Source: Shimia ponticola
GTDB lineage: Bacteria; Pseudomonadota; Alphaproteobacteria; Rhodobacterales; Rhodobacteraceae
NCBI RefSeq assembly: GCF_007995215.1
Contig: NZ_VCDK01000006.1
Location: forward strand, 62,001 to 126,000
DNA length: 64,000 bases
Reading direction: 5' to 3'
In this document: in pieces, positions 42,094 to 51,341 of the stretch
Layout of the letters: each line of letters starts with the position of its first letter
Numbering within the stretch: the stretch's first letter is position 1
The notes under the pieces: generated by a model
Databases searched by the model: none
What the model was told of the DNA's origin: nothing
What the model saw: only the letters and a program-made list of their open reading frames with translations
Position numbers and translations under genes: made by a program

Positions 42094-42771
42094 TTAAGCG
42101 TGATGCGGATTGGGACGATTTCTGATCAGAGACAGGTGATGATCAATGGCAGCCTCCACATCAAGGTAGTGTGTGATGCGCCCTTGTGAGAGGACAACCG
42201 CCTCGTCGCAAATCTCACGCAAGAGCGGCAAGGTATGCGATACGACAATGGCTCCCGCCCGCTGCATGCGATCCAGAAACAGTGTCTTTGACCTTTCCTT
42301 GAACCCGGCGTCACCGACGGATGTCACCTCGTCGACCAAATACGTGTCGAAGGGAATGGCCATCGCACAGCCAAACGCCAGCCGCGCCTTCATGCCCGCG
42401 GAATAGGTTTTGACTGGCTGGCGCAGATGACGCCCAATCTGCGCAAAGGATTCGACAGCATCGACCATCGATGCGGCATCAACCCCATAGACCCGCGCCA
42501 AGAAGCGGATGTTTTGCCTGCCGCTCAAGTCACCGTGGAACGAGCCCGTGATCCCGATGGGCCAAGACACCCGCCCAGAGGTCTCGACGCGGCCCTGATC
42601 GGGGTCCATCGTCCCGGCGATAATGCGCAGCAGGCTGGATTTTCCGGCCCCGTTGCATCCCAAAAGCGCAATGGATCGACCGCCGCGAAATCGGGCCGAG
42701 ATGTTGTCGGCCACGACCGTGGCACCGGCCCCGCGGCCATAGCGTTTCGAAACCCCTGAGAGCGTAATCAT
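42094..42771 (-). CDS. kpsT: Polysaccharide export ABC transporter ATP-binding protein (KpsT-like)
   Basis: A 225-residue ATPase of the capsule/O-antigen export type. Walker A LLGCNGAGKSSLL, a truncated signature region TYSAGMKARLAFGCAMAI and Walker B YLVDEVTSVGDAGFKE, all as in KpsT/Wzt, then VSHTLPLLREICDEAVVL. No C-terminal sugar-binding domain is present, so the KpsT form fits better than Wzt. Its ATG overlaps the stop of the KpsE-like gene. The permease partner is coded divergently at 44115-44930. Confidence 0.92.
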   Translation of the reverse strand: MITLSGVSKRYGRGAGATVVADNISARFRGGRSIALLGCNGAGKSSLLRIIAGTMDPDQGRVETSGRVSWPIGITGSFHGDLSGRQNIRFLARVYGVDAASMVDAVESFAQIGRHLRQPVKTYSAGMKARLAFGCAMAIPFDTYLVDEVTSVGDAGFKERSKTLFLDRMQRAGAIVVSHTLPLLREICDEAVVLSQGRITHYLDVEAAIDHHLSLIRNRPNPHHA

Positions 42772-44063
42772 CGGCGATCCCGAATAGCGGCGAACAGGAT
42801 TGAGCCGATGGCCCAGAGCAGGAAAAAACCTCCTGCGATGAGGCTCAAAAGCACATAGCGGCGCGGAAAGCTGGCGCTTTCGGCGCGGGTAGGTGGCACA
42901 TGGGCCGCGAGGTATCGTGTGGTGCGCCGGGCTTCGGCCTCTGCGCCGTTCAGCGCAGCGCGAGCGGCGACATAGGCGTCCTGAGCAAATCCAAGATCGA
43001 CGGTCAAACGTTCGAATTCTGCGACCACACCCGCATAGCTTGTTCCTGTTGCCGTGGTTTGCGTTGTCAGCGCGGCCCGTTCCTCTGCGATGAGGTTTCG
43101 AATGATGGCGATGCGATTGTCCGCCTCTTGGCGGGCGAATGCGCGGTTGGGACGGTCTGCAGCGACCAGCGCGTCATATTCGATCATGGCCTGTGCCAAT
43201 TGCTCTTGCAGGGATGAAACGACGCCCATGCGACCTTGAATGTCCGCGGCCGGGTCGACCATTTGAGTGCGGGCGCGAAAAGCTGTCATCGCCAGTCGCG
43301 CTTCGCGCAAATCGTCTTGCGCACGTTCGAAATCCGCACGGGCATATGCGGTGGCGTCACGTCGTGCGCTGTCGGACAGCGCATTAATCATCCGCGCGCT
43401 TTCATCATAGACGGCCTGCGTGATGGCCTGCGCGTCGCTTGGGGAAAAGGCCAAGGCGCGGATTTTGATGAGGTGAGAATTCGGGTCGTAGTCTACTTTT
43501 ACCATCCGTCGCCAATGCCTGTGCAAAGCCTCAATCGACGGACTGTCGCCCAAGCCAAACACAGGGTCCGAGGGCACGCGCCATACGCGTTCCAAATCGG
43601 TCGTGCCGGAGACGGCCAAAACCAACGCCTGAGACCGTGTGTAATCAAAAAGGATGTCTGCGTCGGTGCTTGACGCGGCAGACAGCTCACCGAGCCCGCT
43701 GAGGAAGTCGACGGGTGAGGCGATTTCCTCGGAGCGGACCGAAAACCCGACATAAGAGGCATATTGCGGCGCTGCGACAGCAAAGAGGTAATACACCGCC
43801 AGCGCAGCAGGAAGCGCAACGCAGAGCAAGAACGACGTCCACAAGCGCCGATTGCGAGCCCCCTGCCGCAAGGAGGTATTGGTCTGAGGCCTGCGCTGGC
43901 GCGGGAGCGGTTCGGCGGGCGGCAAAGGCGAGAACCCGCTGGGTAGCCCTGTGCCGGGACGGGTGCGACGCAGCAAAGCCTGAACCTTGGGCGACGGAGA
44001 ATGCCCAGGGATGCGCAAGGCGTCGGGCGCAGGTTTTGGAACAGTTTTCTGCACTTCATTCAC
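42768..44063 (-). CDS. kpsE: Capsule export inner-membrane protein (KpsE-like, polysaccharide co-polymerase family)
   Basis: A 431-residue PCP/Wzz-type protein of the KpsE branch. About 85 cytoplasmic residues rich in Pro and Arg come first, then a transmembrane helix (SFLLCVALPAALAVYYLFAV), a periplasmic coiled-coil region (ASDTDADILFDYTRSQALVLAV, AQDDLREARLAMTAFRART, EAEARRTTRYL), and a C-terminal helix (YVLLSLIAGGFFLLWAIGSILFA). The long basic Pro-rich N-terminus is more than most KpsE proteins have. GTG at 44063 is the longest start; a GTG three codons on has a better-spaced AAGAAAGG. Divergent from kpsM. Confidence 0.85.
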   Translation of the reverse strand: MNEVQKTVPKPAPDALRIPGHSPSPKVQALLRRTRPGTGLPSGFSPLPPAEPLPRQRRPQTNTSLRQGARNRRLWTSFLLCVALPAALAVYYLFAVAAPQYASYVGFSVRSEEIASPVDFLSGLGELSAASSTDADILFDYTRSQALVLAVSGTTDLERVWRVPSDPVFGLGDSPSIEALHRHWRRMVKVDYDPNSHLIKIRALAFSPSDAQAITQAVYDESARMINALSDSARRDATAYARADFERAQDDLREARLAMTAFRARTQMVDPAADIQGRMGVVSSLQEQLAQAMIEYDALVAADRPNRAFARQEADNRIAIIRNLIAEERAALTTQTTATGTSYAGVVAEFERLTVDLGFAQDAYVAARAALNGAEAEARRTTRYLAAHVPPTRAESASFPRRYVLLSLIAGGFFLLWAIGSILFAAIRDRR

Positions 44064-44114
44064 CCTTTCTTAATCGCGGGGCAGCGACACCGGAGGCTGA
44101 GGAGCGATTTCCCG

Positions 44115-44930
44115 ATGCCGAATTCAAACCCGGAGACACTACCCGACCTTGCGCGTGCCACGCGTGCACGTCCGGCGACGGGGCCGATCATCATGGCTTT
44201 GATCCTGCGGGAAATGGCGACCACCTATGGTCGCTCGCCCGGCGGCTATATCTGGGCGGTGCTTGAACCGGTCGCGGGGATTGCGCTTTTGACCTTCGTT
44301 TTCACGCTGGCCTTTTCGGCACCGCCGCTGGGCCAGAGCTTTCCGTTGTTTTATGCAACGGGGTTCCTGATCTATGCGGCTTACCTGAACCTCTCGAACA
44401 AGCTGACCGTGGCGATCCGGTTTTCCAAGCCGCTGCTGTTTTACCCGGCCGTGCGTTTCACCGACCCGCTCATGGCGCGCTTTGTTTTGAACGGGCTGAC
44501 CGAGTGTGTGGTTGCCGCCATTGTCCTGACAGGGATTGTTGTTATTTTCGCGGTGGAGCCCGCCTTCGATTATCTGACGCTGACGATTGCCTTTGGCTTG
44601 ACCCTTTTGCTGGGTCTCGGTGTCGGAACGCTGAATTGCGCATTGGTTTCGCTGTTTCCCGTGTGGGAACGCGTTTGGGCCATTGCGAACAGGCCGCTCT
44701 TCATCGTTTCGACGATCTTTTTTGTGTTTGAAAGCGTACCCCAACCCTATCGCGACCTTCTTTGGTTCAATCCGCTCGTTCACGTGGTTGGGTTGGCACG
44801 GCGCGCCGTTTATCCCGCCTATGACGCAAGCTATGTGTCGATCCCCTTTGTGGCCGGGGTGGCCGGGACGACCTGCCTGATTGGCTTGATCCTCTTGTCG
44901 CGGTGGTATCGCGAGATCATCAACAACTGA
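44115..44930 (+). CDS. kpsM: Polysaccharide export ABC transporter permease (KpsM-like)
   Basis: A 271-residue ABC-2 type permease with six predicted helices, closest to KpsM. Seen: IMALILREMATTYGRSPGGYIWAVLEPVAGIALLTFVFTLAF at the N-terminus, LNLSNKLTVAIRFSKPLLFYPAVRFTDPL, and FNPLVHVVGLARRAVYPAYD near the C-terminus, all characteristic of the KpsM/RkpT group. Divergent from kpsE by 51 bases, with which, and with KpsT, it makes the inner membrane part of a capsule exporter. The KpsC/KpsS lipid-linker enzymes and the outer membrane KpsD are not in the window. Confidence 0.93.
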   Translation: MPNSNPETLPDLARATRARPATGPIIMALILREMATTYGRSPGGYIWAVLEPVAGIALLTFVFTLAFSAPPLGQSFPLFYATGFLIYAAYLNLSNKLTVAIRFSKPLLFYPAVRFTDPLMARFVLNGLTECVVAAIVLTGIVVIFAVEPAFDYLTLTIAFGLTLLLGLGVGTLNCALVSLFPVWERVWAIANRPLFIVSTIFFVFESVPQPYRDLLWFNPLVHVVGLARRAVYPAYDASYVSIPFVAGVAGTTCLIGLILLSRWYREIINN

Positions 44931-44960
44931 CTAACCAAAGACGGACCGGGGCGGCCTGCT

Positions 44961-47657
44961 TCAGCCGAGAAAGATAAAATCAGACACATCCAGATCGTCG
45001 GCCATGACGTCCTGAAGCAGGATGTCATGCCCGCGATAGGTGATCTGGGCGTAGTGATTTCCGCCAATCGTCACGTCGGAGATGTCTAGCCCGTCAAAGC
45101 GGCCGACGACGTATTTCATGCGCAAGGCATCCTCACCCAAGGTGAAATCGCGGATGATGTCGCGCTCTCCTTGGGTGAAGCTATTGAAGACGAAAATGTC
45201 ACCTTCGGCTCCACCATAAAGCGTGTCGTTTCCGTCACCGCCATTCAACGTGTCCTGCCCGGTGCCGCCATACATCCGGTCATTACCTGCGCCGCCGCCC
45301 AAAAAGTCGTTGCCCGTTCCGCCATAGAGACGGTCATCGTCGTCACCCGCGCCGAGCAGGTCGTCGCCTGCATCTCCGTACAATTCATCCGTGCCTGTGC
45401 CGCCGCCAAGGCTGTCATTGCCAGCACCGCCGCGAACGATGTCGTTGCCATAGCTGCCGGCCAAGGTGTCGTCGCCAGCACCCCCTTCGACCTGATCGGT
45501 GCCCCAGCCCCCACTGGCGACATCATCGCCGTTCCCTGCAAAGATGAAGTCATCATCGGGACCTGAGCCGATGATGTCATTTCCATTGCCGCCATACATG
45601 GTGTCGTTGCCAAAGCTGCCGCCAAGCAGGTCGTTGCCGTCCCCGCCATAGACCTGATCATCGCCGTCATGGGCTGCGATATTGTCATCGCCCGCCTCAC
45701 CATAAAGCCGGTCATTGCCATCGCGCCCCAGTACGGCGTCGTTGCCGTCTCCGCCGCGGATGACATCATGGCCGTCCCCGCCATCCAGCCAGTCATCTCC
45801 GTCGCGCCCATAGAGGGTATCGGCCCCAGTCAGACCGCGCAGCACGTCATCACCGTCGCCGCCATCCAGAGTGTTCGCCGCATTGTCCCCGATCAACTCA
45901 TCGCCAAAGGCTGACCCGATCAGACCCTCGATCGACACAAAGCTGTCGCCCTCGGCCTGTCCGGTATTTGTTTCGGGGTTCAATAGACTGACGAAGACGG
46001 CTGATCCGGCAGGTGCGTAGCTTGCCTCATCGTGGCCGGCACCACCGTCCAACCTGTCGGCTCCTTCTCCGCCGATGAGGACATCGTTGCCGTCGCGGCC
46101 CCGGATGGTTTGCCGGTCATCGCCGCCCGCGAGTGTTTCTGAGGCGTCGGTGCCTGTGATCTCGTCGCCGGTAAACGCGTAGGTCGCGCCAACATAGCTC
46201 AAGTCCACATGGGTGGCGTTCAGAACATGTGCGGTGGTCCATGCGTCAGGGTCGAGCGATTGCCCATCTGCTGAAAACAGGCGTAGAGAATGTGCCCCGA
46301 ACGCGATGACCGCGCCGTCATTGCGCGATGTGATCGTCAGTTGCGAGATGTCCCTGAGATACCCCCATGCCGAGAGGTCCAGCCGATCCTCTGCCAGATC
46401 AAAGTCCGTGATGATGTCCCGGTGCCCATCAGCCCCGATCACGAACAAGTCCGCTCCACCGCCACCCGTCAACGTATCGAGCCCTGCGCCATCTACCAGA
46501 ATGTCGTCGCCCCACCCGCCATCCAGAGTGGCGCCACTGTCATCGGCCACGAGAATGTCGTGCCCTGCGCCCGCTGTGAGTGTCCCGACATGCTCTGCAA
46601 TCACGCCGGGTGGACCCAAGTCCAACTCAAGCTGAGTGATGCCGTTTTCCTGTGTCGATGTGACGAACACTTGAAAGGTATCTTCTGTCTGCACCACCTC
46701 GATATTGTTGATGTTGCTCAGCCCCGCATCGGTCGTATCGGCGATGCTTTCGACATGTATCAGGCGGCCATCCGGCATCAGGGTAAAAAGGCTTAGCCCG
46801 TCATCCTGTCCTGCGACCAGCACATAAACTCGCTCGCCATGGGAAAAGCTCTCCATGACGGCGGTGCCTTCCATGCAGGTCGTGCGGTCATCCATGATTT
46901 GGTCAACCGGGGTCAGCGTCCCGTCATGAGACAGGCGCAGGACCGTCAGGCTTGAGGTGTCAGAGGCTGTGACCAACACAAAGGTTTCAGTTCCGCTTTG
47001 CACCACGTCAACGGATGTGACCGTGTAGACCGGTAGGAATTGGTCATAGCCGATGGCGGATATCGGCGTGATGTCACCATTGCTGCTGAGGTGCAGCACC
47101 GCGATGCCGTTGTCGTTGGCCCCGGCAGCAATCACATAGGTCTGATTGCCCATGCGCGCCGTGCTGAGCGCCGATATGCCGGACATATAGGAGTCTGGCT
47201 TGTCCCATTGCGCGTTTTCCCGCGTCAGGTGGGTGCCATCGTACGAATAACACGCCAACCCGCCGCCAGTCGGTTGCGCCATCACGATGAAGTCGCGGTT
47301 CCCGACGCTGATGGCCAGCGCTTCGATGGCATCCGAAAACTCACCACTTTGCTCGGCATAGATCGTGAGGCTTTGCGAGGTCTCAACGGCCGAGACGACG
47401 TCAAGATCGGAGCGTGCGACACTCAACGAGGTTCCGGAGAACCAACGCGCATCTGTCATCTGGGTTGCGGTGGTCTCAACCTGAGTCACGACACGCGCGG
47501 CGGCGTCTGACGTCACCGAAAGCGTGGTTGTCCCACCGCCCAACAGGTTCTGCACCACCAACGCGCTACCGTCATACCACATCTCTGCCGTCGTGTGATG
47601 CTGTCCAAGCAACCCAGACGTCATCGTGCCCACAATGCTGAATTGCACCACAACCAC
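44961..47657 (-). CDS. Large RTX-type calcium-binding repeat protein with propeller-like N-terminus
   Basis: An 898-residue protein. Its N-terminal ~345 residues contain repeated units like GISALSTARMGNQTYVIAAGANDNGIAVLHLSSNGDITPI (in blocks) suggesting a beta-propeller, then three clusters of hemolysin-type GGxGxD repeats (about 360-405, 505-545 and 585-820), each followed by an IxDFxxGEDxL type ending such as RDIIRDFTLGEDALRM. There is no N-terminal signal peptide, and the C-terminus is short and hydrophobic (DVSDFIFLG), as in type I secretion substrates. Start is a GTG; 47657 is the longest choice and 47654, 47651 or 47648 (GTG in series) may be the real one. Next to capsule genes; no secretion ABC/MFP genes nearby. 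Confidence 0.85.
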   Translation of the reverse strand: MVVVQFSIVGTMTSGLLGQHHTTAEMWYDGSALVVQNLLGGGTTTLSVTSDAAARVVTQVETTATQMTDARWFSGTSLSVARSDLDVVSAVETSQSLTIYAEQSGEFSDAIEALAISVGNRDFIVMAQPTGGGLACYSYDGTHLTRENAQWDKPDSYMSGISALSTARMGNQTYVIAAGANDNGIAVLHLSSNGDITPISAIGYDQFLPVYTVTSVDVVQSGTETFVLVTASDTSSLTVLRLSHDGTLTPVDQIMDDRTTCMEGTAVMESFSHGERVYVLVAGQDDGLSLFTLMPDGRLIHVESIADTTDAGLSNINNIEVVQTEDTFQVFVTSTQENGITQLELDLGPPGVIAEHVGTLTAGAGHDILVADDSGATLDGGWGDDILVDGAGLDTLTGGGGADLFVIGADGHRDIITDFDLAEDRLDLSAWGYLRDISQLTITSRNDGAVIAFGAHSLRLFSADGQSLDPDAWTTAHVLNATHVDLSYVGATYAFTGDEITGTDASETLAGGDDRQTIRGRDGNDVLIGGEGADRLDGGAGHDEASYAPAGSAVFVSLLNPETNTGQAEGDSFVSIEGLIGSAFGDELIGDNAANTLDGGDGDDVLRGLTGADTLYGRDGDDWLDGGDGHDVIRGGDGNDAVLGRDGNDRLYGEAGDDNIAAHDGDDQVYGGDGNDLLGGSFGNDTMYGGNGNDIIGSGPDDDFIFAGNGDDVASGGWGTDQVEGGAGDDTLAGSYGNDIVRGGAGNDSLGGGTGTDELYGDAGDDLLGAGDDDDRLYGGTGNDFLGGGAGNDRMYGGTGQDTLNGGDGNDTLYGGAEGDIFVFNSFTQGERDIIRDFTLGEDALRMKYVVGRFDGLDISDVTIGGNHYAQITYRGHDILLQDVMADDLDVSDFIFLG

Positions 47658-47662
47658 ACCTT

Positions 47663-47687
47663 CCCAAACCCCTGCGATGGGTTTGGG
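47663..47687 (-). other. Stem-loop just upstream of the RTX gene
   Basis: CCCAAACCC (47663-47671) pairs exactly with GGGTTTGGG (47679-47687) around seven bases. On the minus strand it lies between the dctM stop and the RTX start, and the GGGAAGG sequence that could bind the ribosome runs out of its 3' arm. No T-run follows on that strand, so it is not a classical terminator. It could stabilise the dctM transcript end or influence RTX translation. Confidence 0.4.
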
Positions 47688-47748
47688 CGGTGTCTCTTAA
47701 TCGGTTGTTAATTCGGCGCGATGATCCACCGGGCCTTTGTGTCAAATC

Positions 47749-49146
47749 CTACGCAAGCGAGGGGAGCCACAGCACGATCGCCGGGAAGGCCACCAAAAGC
47801 GCGATGGTGATCGCGTCGGCGATGAAAAATGGAGTCACGCCCTTGAACACGTCCTGAACGGTCAGATCCTCGCGCACACCCGCGACCACGAAACAGTTCA
47901 GGCCAATCGGTGGGGTGATCAAACAGAACTCTGCCATCTTGACCACGAGTATCCCGAACCAGATCGCGCACATCGGGCCTGACATGCCAAACGCGGCCTC
48001 TTCGGCGCTGACGAATTCGCCTCCGTTCAGTGCCATGACAGCCGGGAACACCACCGGCAGGGTCAGTAGCAGCATCCCGATCGCGTCCATGAACATGCCA
48101 AGAACGGCATAGGCCAGCAGGATGCAGACAAGAATGAGCCATGGCGAGTATTCCAACCCGCTGATCCAGTCAGCGAAAGTGCCCGGAAGGTCAGCAAAGC
48201 CAAGGAACCGTACATAGATCAACACACCCCAGATGATCGTAAAGATCATGACCGTCAGCTTGGCCGTCTCAACCAGCGCGTCTTTCAACTGACCGAACTT
48301 CATTCCGCGCGCGACGGCCCAGAGGAACACGATGAACGCACCCACGGCGCCGCCTTCGGTCGGGGTACCCCATGCGTCGCCAAAGGGGTTGTAGACGAAC
48401 ATGATGATCATCACGACCACCAGAACGATGGGCAGGGCAGGCGGAAGCGATGCGAACCGTTCGCTCCACGTAAAGCCCCGAACCGGTGGTCCGACGTTTT
48501 TGAATGTCATCGCGATGCCGATGATCAGGGCGGCGTAAACAAAGGCCGAGAACATGCCCGGGATGAAGCCTGCCAACAGCAGCTTACCCACGTCCTGTTC
48601 TACGATGATCGCGTAGATCACGAGGATGGCTGATGGCGGGATCAAAGAGGCCAGCGTGCCGCCTGCAGCTACGACTCCGGCAGCGAATTGCTTGTTGTAG
48701 CCAATCTTCAACATCTCTGGGATCGCGATGCGGGCAAAAACTGCCGCTGTTGCGACGGACGCGCCGGAAACGGCGGCAAAGCCTGCGGTGGCAAACACCG
48801 TCGACACGGCTAGCCCACCAGGTACCCAAGCGATCCAGCGTTTCGCGGCTTCGAACAGCGCTTGGGTCAGCTTGGCGTAGTATGCAAGGTAGCCGATCAG
48901 GATGAAGGTCGGGATCAGCGACAAGGCATGGGCCGATACCTTTGAATGCGGAACCTGACCCGCGAGCTTGACGCTGATTTCGAGCGATTTCCAGAAGCGG
49001 TCCGGGTCGTAGTCAAAGCCGTTCCAACGGACCCAGACCAACCCGACGAACCCCGCAATGCCCGCCGCAAACGCCACGCGCATGCCCAGAAAGACCAGCA
49101 CGAGCATGCCGCCGGTGACCCACAATCCAATCTCGGTCTGGGTCAT
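47749..49146 (-). CDS. dctM: TRAP transporter large permease (DctM-like)
   Basis: A 465-residue membrane subunit of a sodium-driven TRAP importer, with about twelve helices. Typical blocks: IGYLAYYAKLTQALFEAAKRW, GGLAVSTVFATAGFAAVSGASVATAAVFARIAIPEM, GGTLASLIPPSAILVIYAIIVEQDVGKLLLAGFIPGM and CLITPPIGLNCFVVAGV. ATG at 49146 overlaps the dctQ stop (ATGA). The substrate cannot be read from this subunit. Confidence 0.95.
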   Translation of the reverse strand: MTQTEIGLWVTGGMLVLVFLGMRVAFAAGIAGFVGLVWVRWNGFDYDPDRFWKSLEISVKLAGQVPHSKVSAHALSLIPTFILIGYLAYYAKLTQALFEAAKRWIAWVPGGLAVSTVFATAGFAAVSGASVATAAVFARIAIPEMLKIGYNKQFAAGVVAAGGTLASLIPPSAILVIYAIIVEQDVGKLLLAGFIPGMFSAFVYAALIIGIAMTFKNVGPPVRGFTWSERFASLPPALPIVLVVVMIIMFVYNPFGDAWGTPTEGGAVGAFIVFLWAVARGMKFGQLKDALVETAKLTVMIFTIIWGVLIYVRFLGFADLPGTFADWISGLEYSPWLILVCILLAYAVLGMFMDAIGMLLLTLPVVFPAVMALNGGEFVSAEEAAFGMSGPMCAIWFGILVVKMAEFCLITPPIGLNCFVVAGVREDLTVQDVFKGVTPFFIADAITIALLVAFPAIVLWLPSLA

Positions 49147-49775
49147 TTGTCAGCGCCTTCCAACTGGGCGGCTTCGGCATGGGCCTGTTCAGCGGCGGAT
49201 TGCACGAGAGGAACGGCGACGGGGCGCTCAAGCCCCAAGATAGCGGCGCGTCCGTAGCCCCATATTTGCAGGATCAGTCGTAGGGACAGGACGAAAAAGG
49301 CGACCGGCACGATCAGCTTGGATGGCCAAATCGGCAGGCCGATGTCGATGGAACTGTCGCGAGAACAGAAGGGGCGGGCACAGTCAAACGACCGGTCAAA
49401 ATGGCTCCATGACCCCCAAAGCAGGGCCAGAACCAGACCAAGGATCAAGATGACCATGATCAATTCAATGATCCAGAGCAGCCGACCGGATAGCTGCCCG
49501 ATCACGATATCCATGCGGATGTGAACGCCGTCACGCTGTACATAGCTCACGCCCAGGATCGCGATGATGGGCATCAGCGCTTCGATAAAGTCCACATAAC
49601 CGGGCAGGGGGCTTTCAAAGAATTCACGACCTGCCACGGAATAGGCCGCCAGAAACATCAGGGAAAACGCGGCAAGGCCTGACACGAAGGCAAGCGCGCG
49701 TTCAACGGGCACAAGCATGCGGTCTAGGCGCGACAGGAGCGAGCTGTCCTCTAGGACGGTGGCTGAAGCAGGCAT
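49143..49775 (-). CDS. dctQ: TRAP transporter small permease (DctQ-like)
   Basis: A 210-residue four-helix membrane protein (SGLAAFSLMFLAAYSVAGREFF near residues 33-54, then helices at about 75-95, 96-120 and 155-175) of the DctQ type. It has short basic loops and a C-terminal polar tail. It is longer than many DctQ proteins, with a periplasmic loop between helices 3 and 4 containing two Cys (DCARPFCSRD). Overlaps dctM by four bases and follows dctP after an untranslated hairpin. Confidence 0.9.
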   Translation of the reverse strand: MPASATVLEDSSLLSRLDRMLVPVERALAFVSGLAAFSLMFLAAYSVAGREFFESPLPGYVDFIEALMPIIAILGVSYVQRDGVHIRMDIVIGQLSGRLLWIIELIMVILILGLVLALLWGSWSHFDRSFDCARPFCSRDSSIDIGLPIWPSKLIVPVAFFVLSLRLILQIWGYGRAAILGLERPVAVPLVQSAAEQAHAEAAQLEGADK

Positions 49776-49799
49776 GGACGGGCTTTCAGTCTGTGAGAG

Positions 49800-49819
49800 G
49801 CCGGGCCTTGTGACCCGGC
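49800..49819 (-). other. Hairpin between dctP and dctQ
   Basis: GCCGGG (49800-49805) pairs with CCCGGC (49814-49819) around eight bases in the 93-base gap between the binding-protein gene and the permease genes. There is no T-run, so transcript stabilisation after dctP is more likely than full termination. Confidence 0.45.
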
Positions 49820-49868
49820 GCTCTGCAGTCTTGAAATGGGCGCATGCTGGCGCGCGCCCAGTGAAGGA

Positions 49869-50891
49869 TTACGAGCCGTTGGCGCGGAATTCTTCCAGCG
49901 TGGTCACGACGAGGTCGTAGAGTTCCTGACCGGGCAGGCCCTGACCTTCCATGCTCGCGATCCACTCTTCACGGATCGGATCAGCAGCGGTCGCGCGGAA
50001 TTCGGCAAGCACGGCGTCATCCATCTCGACCTTGGTCACGTTCTTTTCGGCCAAAACGCTGTCCCAACGCTCAAGCAGGTTGCCGTAGTTTTCGAGGTAC
50101 CAGTCCAGCGCCTCTGGCACCGAGCTGTCCAGGGCAGCGCGATGTTCATCCGAGAGCGACTCGTATGCGTCGATGTTCACCACGACCGGGCAGTTCACGG
50201 TGCCGGGGTTCAGGTTGGCAGTCCACCAGTCAGCTTCGTTAATGGTGCCAAATGACAGGTGCGCGTGCTGGGCGAATGCCACAGTGTCCACAACGCCGCT
50301 TTCCATCGCCTGATAGGCCTCAGATGCGGTCACGGACGTTGGTGTTGCACCAACCGATGAAAACGCATTGCCGATACCGCCTGTTGCACGAACGCGCATA
50401 CCTTCAAAGTCTGCCAGCGTTGCTGGTGGCTCACCGGTGCCGACGAGGTTGTATTGCGGCATAGGCGAGGTCATCAGCAGTTTCGCATTCCACTGTGACA
50501 TTTCTTCTGCGGCTGCCGGATGGTTGTAGACGGCTGCCGAAACGGCGACTTCTTCCTCAAGGTTGGCCACGCCAAGGAACGGCAGTTCCAGAACGGTGAT
50601 AACTTGGTTCTTGTCGCGGTGATAACCTGCGCAGAACTGCGCCATCTCGAACGCGCCGATTTCGATCCCGTCGAGATTTTCGCGGTTGCGCGACAGGGTT
50701 TCGCCATAGGCAATATTGATGGTGAATTCGCCGTTCGTTTTCTCGCTGACCAGTTCCGCCAGTTTCTCGACATGCTCGGTAAAGGCACGACGCTGACCCC
50801 AGAGCGAGGCATTCCATTCAGTTGCCAAAGCTTCGGTGCCGAACGCAACACAGATCGCCGCCACGCAGGCGCGGCCCAGATATTTGTTCAT
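49869..50891 (-). CDS. dctP: TRAP transporter substrate-binding protein (DctP-like)
   Basis: Periplasmic binding subunit of the TRAP importer, 340 residues. A signal peptide (LGRACVAAICVAFGTEALA) precedes the mature fold. DctP-type blocks seen: FTEHVEKLAELVSEKTNGEFTINIAYGE, RNRENLDGIEIGAFEMAQFC, DFEGMRVRATGGIGNAFSSVGATPTSVTASEAYQAMESGVVD (conserved Arg that binds the carboxylate, in MRVRA). The ligand is unknown; carboxylates are the rule. First gene of the dctP-dctQ-dctM operon. Confidence 0.94.
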   Translation of the reverse strand: MNKYLGRACVAAICVAFGTEALATEWNASLWGQRRAFTEHVEKLAELVSEKTNGEFTINIAYGETLSRNRENLDGIEIGAFEMAQFCAGYHRDKNQVITVLELPFLGVANLEEEVAVSAAVYNHPAAAEEMSQWNAKLLMTSPMPQYNLVGTGEPPATLADFEGMRVRATGGIGNAFSSVGATPTSVTASEAYQAMESGVVDTVAFAQHAHLSFGTINEADWWTANLNPGTVNCPVVVNIDAYESLSDEHRAALDSSVPEALDWYLENYGNLLERWDSVLAEKNVTKVEMDDAVLAEFRATAADPIREEWIASMEGQGLPGQELYDLVVTTLEEFRANGS

Positions 50892-51341
50892 GATGTTCTC
50901 CCAATGTGGATCGCGTTTGTTTTGGTGCGAACCTTATGCCGCATACTTTAGCCTGTAATTCCGACTTGCAAAGACCCCAGAAGACACGCTGCCGCCTGTG
51001 ATCGGGGTTGCCTGCGCGAATCGTCCTTCGAATGGGGCTGACCCTAACCTTCGTGGAGCCGATGCAGCGGGCATTTGGCGGGTCGAAAAGAAACCGCATC
51101 CCCGCAAGCTTGGGAACCCAAGGTTGTATCAAATTGCTGTCGGCATGTTGCTGACACAGCCTGCCTTATCGCGACCACAATTCGGCCTGCATCCCATCAG
51201 ACCTTGGTATGAAAGCCGTCAATACACTGGTTCTATTTGGCTTTTTCCGACCCTCGGCGGATATCTGAATGCCGCTGCAGGGCGCATTGTCTTCTCATCC
51301 CGGGTCACACCGACCCATCCAACCATGAGTGAGACTGACCA
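50892..51341. other. Intergenic region between the TRAP operon and the tad locus
   Basis: These 450 bases separate divergently transcribed dctP and flp. I see no credible gene: the only ATG-started frames are very short, for example 51209-51268 (19 codons plus stop, no ribosome site). It must contain two promoters, but no clear -35/-10 pair or operator palindrome stands out. Confidence 0.6.

Noticed and set aside
45180-46130. Short regularly spaced DNA repeats resembling a CRISPR array
   Set aside because: They code for GGxGxD calcium-binding repeats in frame within one long gene; units are imperfect and there are no spacers or cas genes.
51209-51268. Nineteen-codon hydrophobic peptide frame upstream of flp
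   Set aside because: No ribosome site and no adjacent attenuator-like structure; chance frame.
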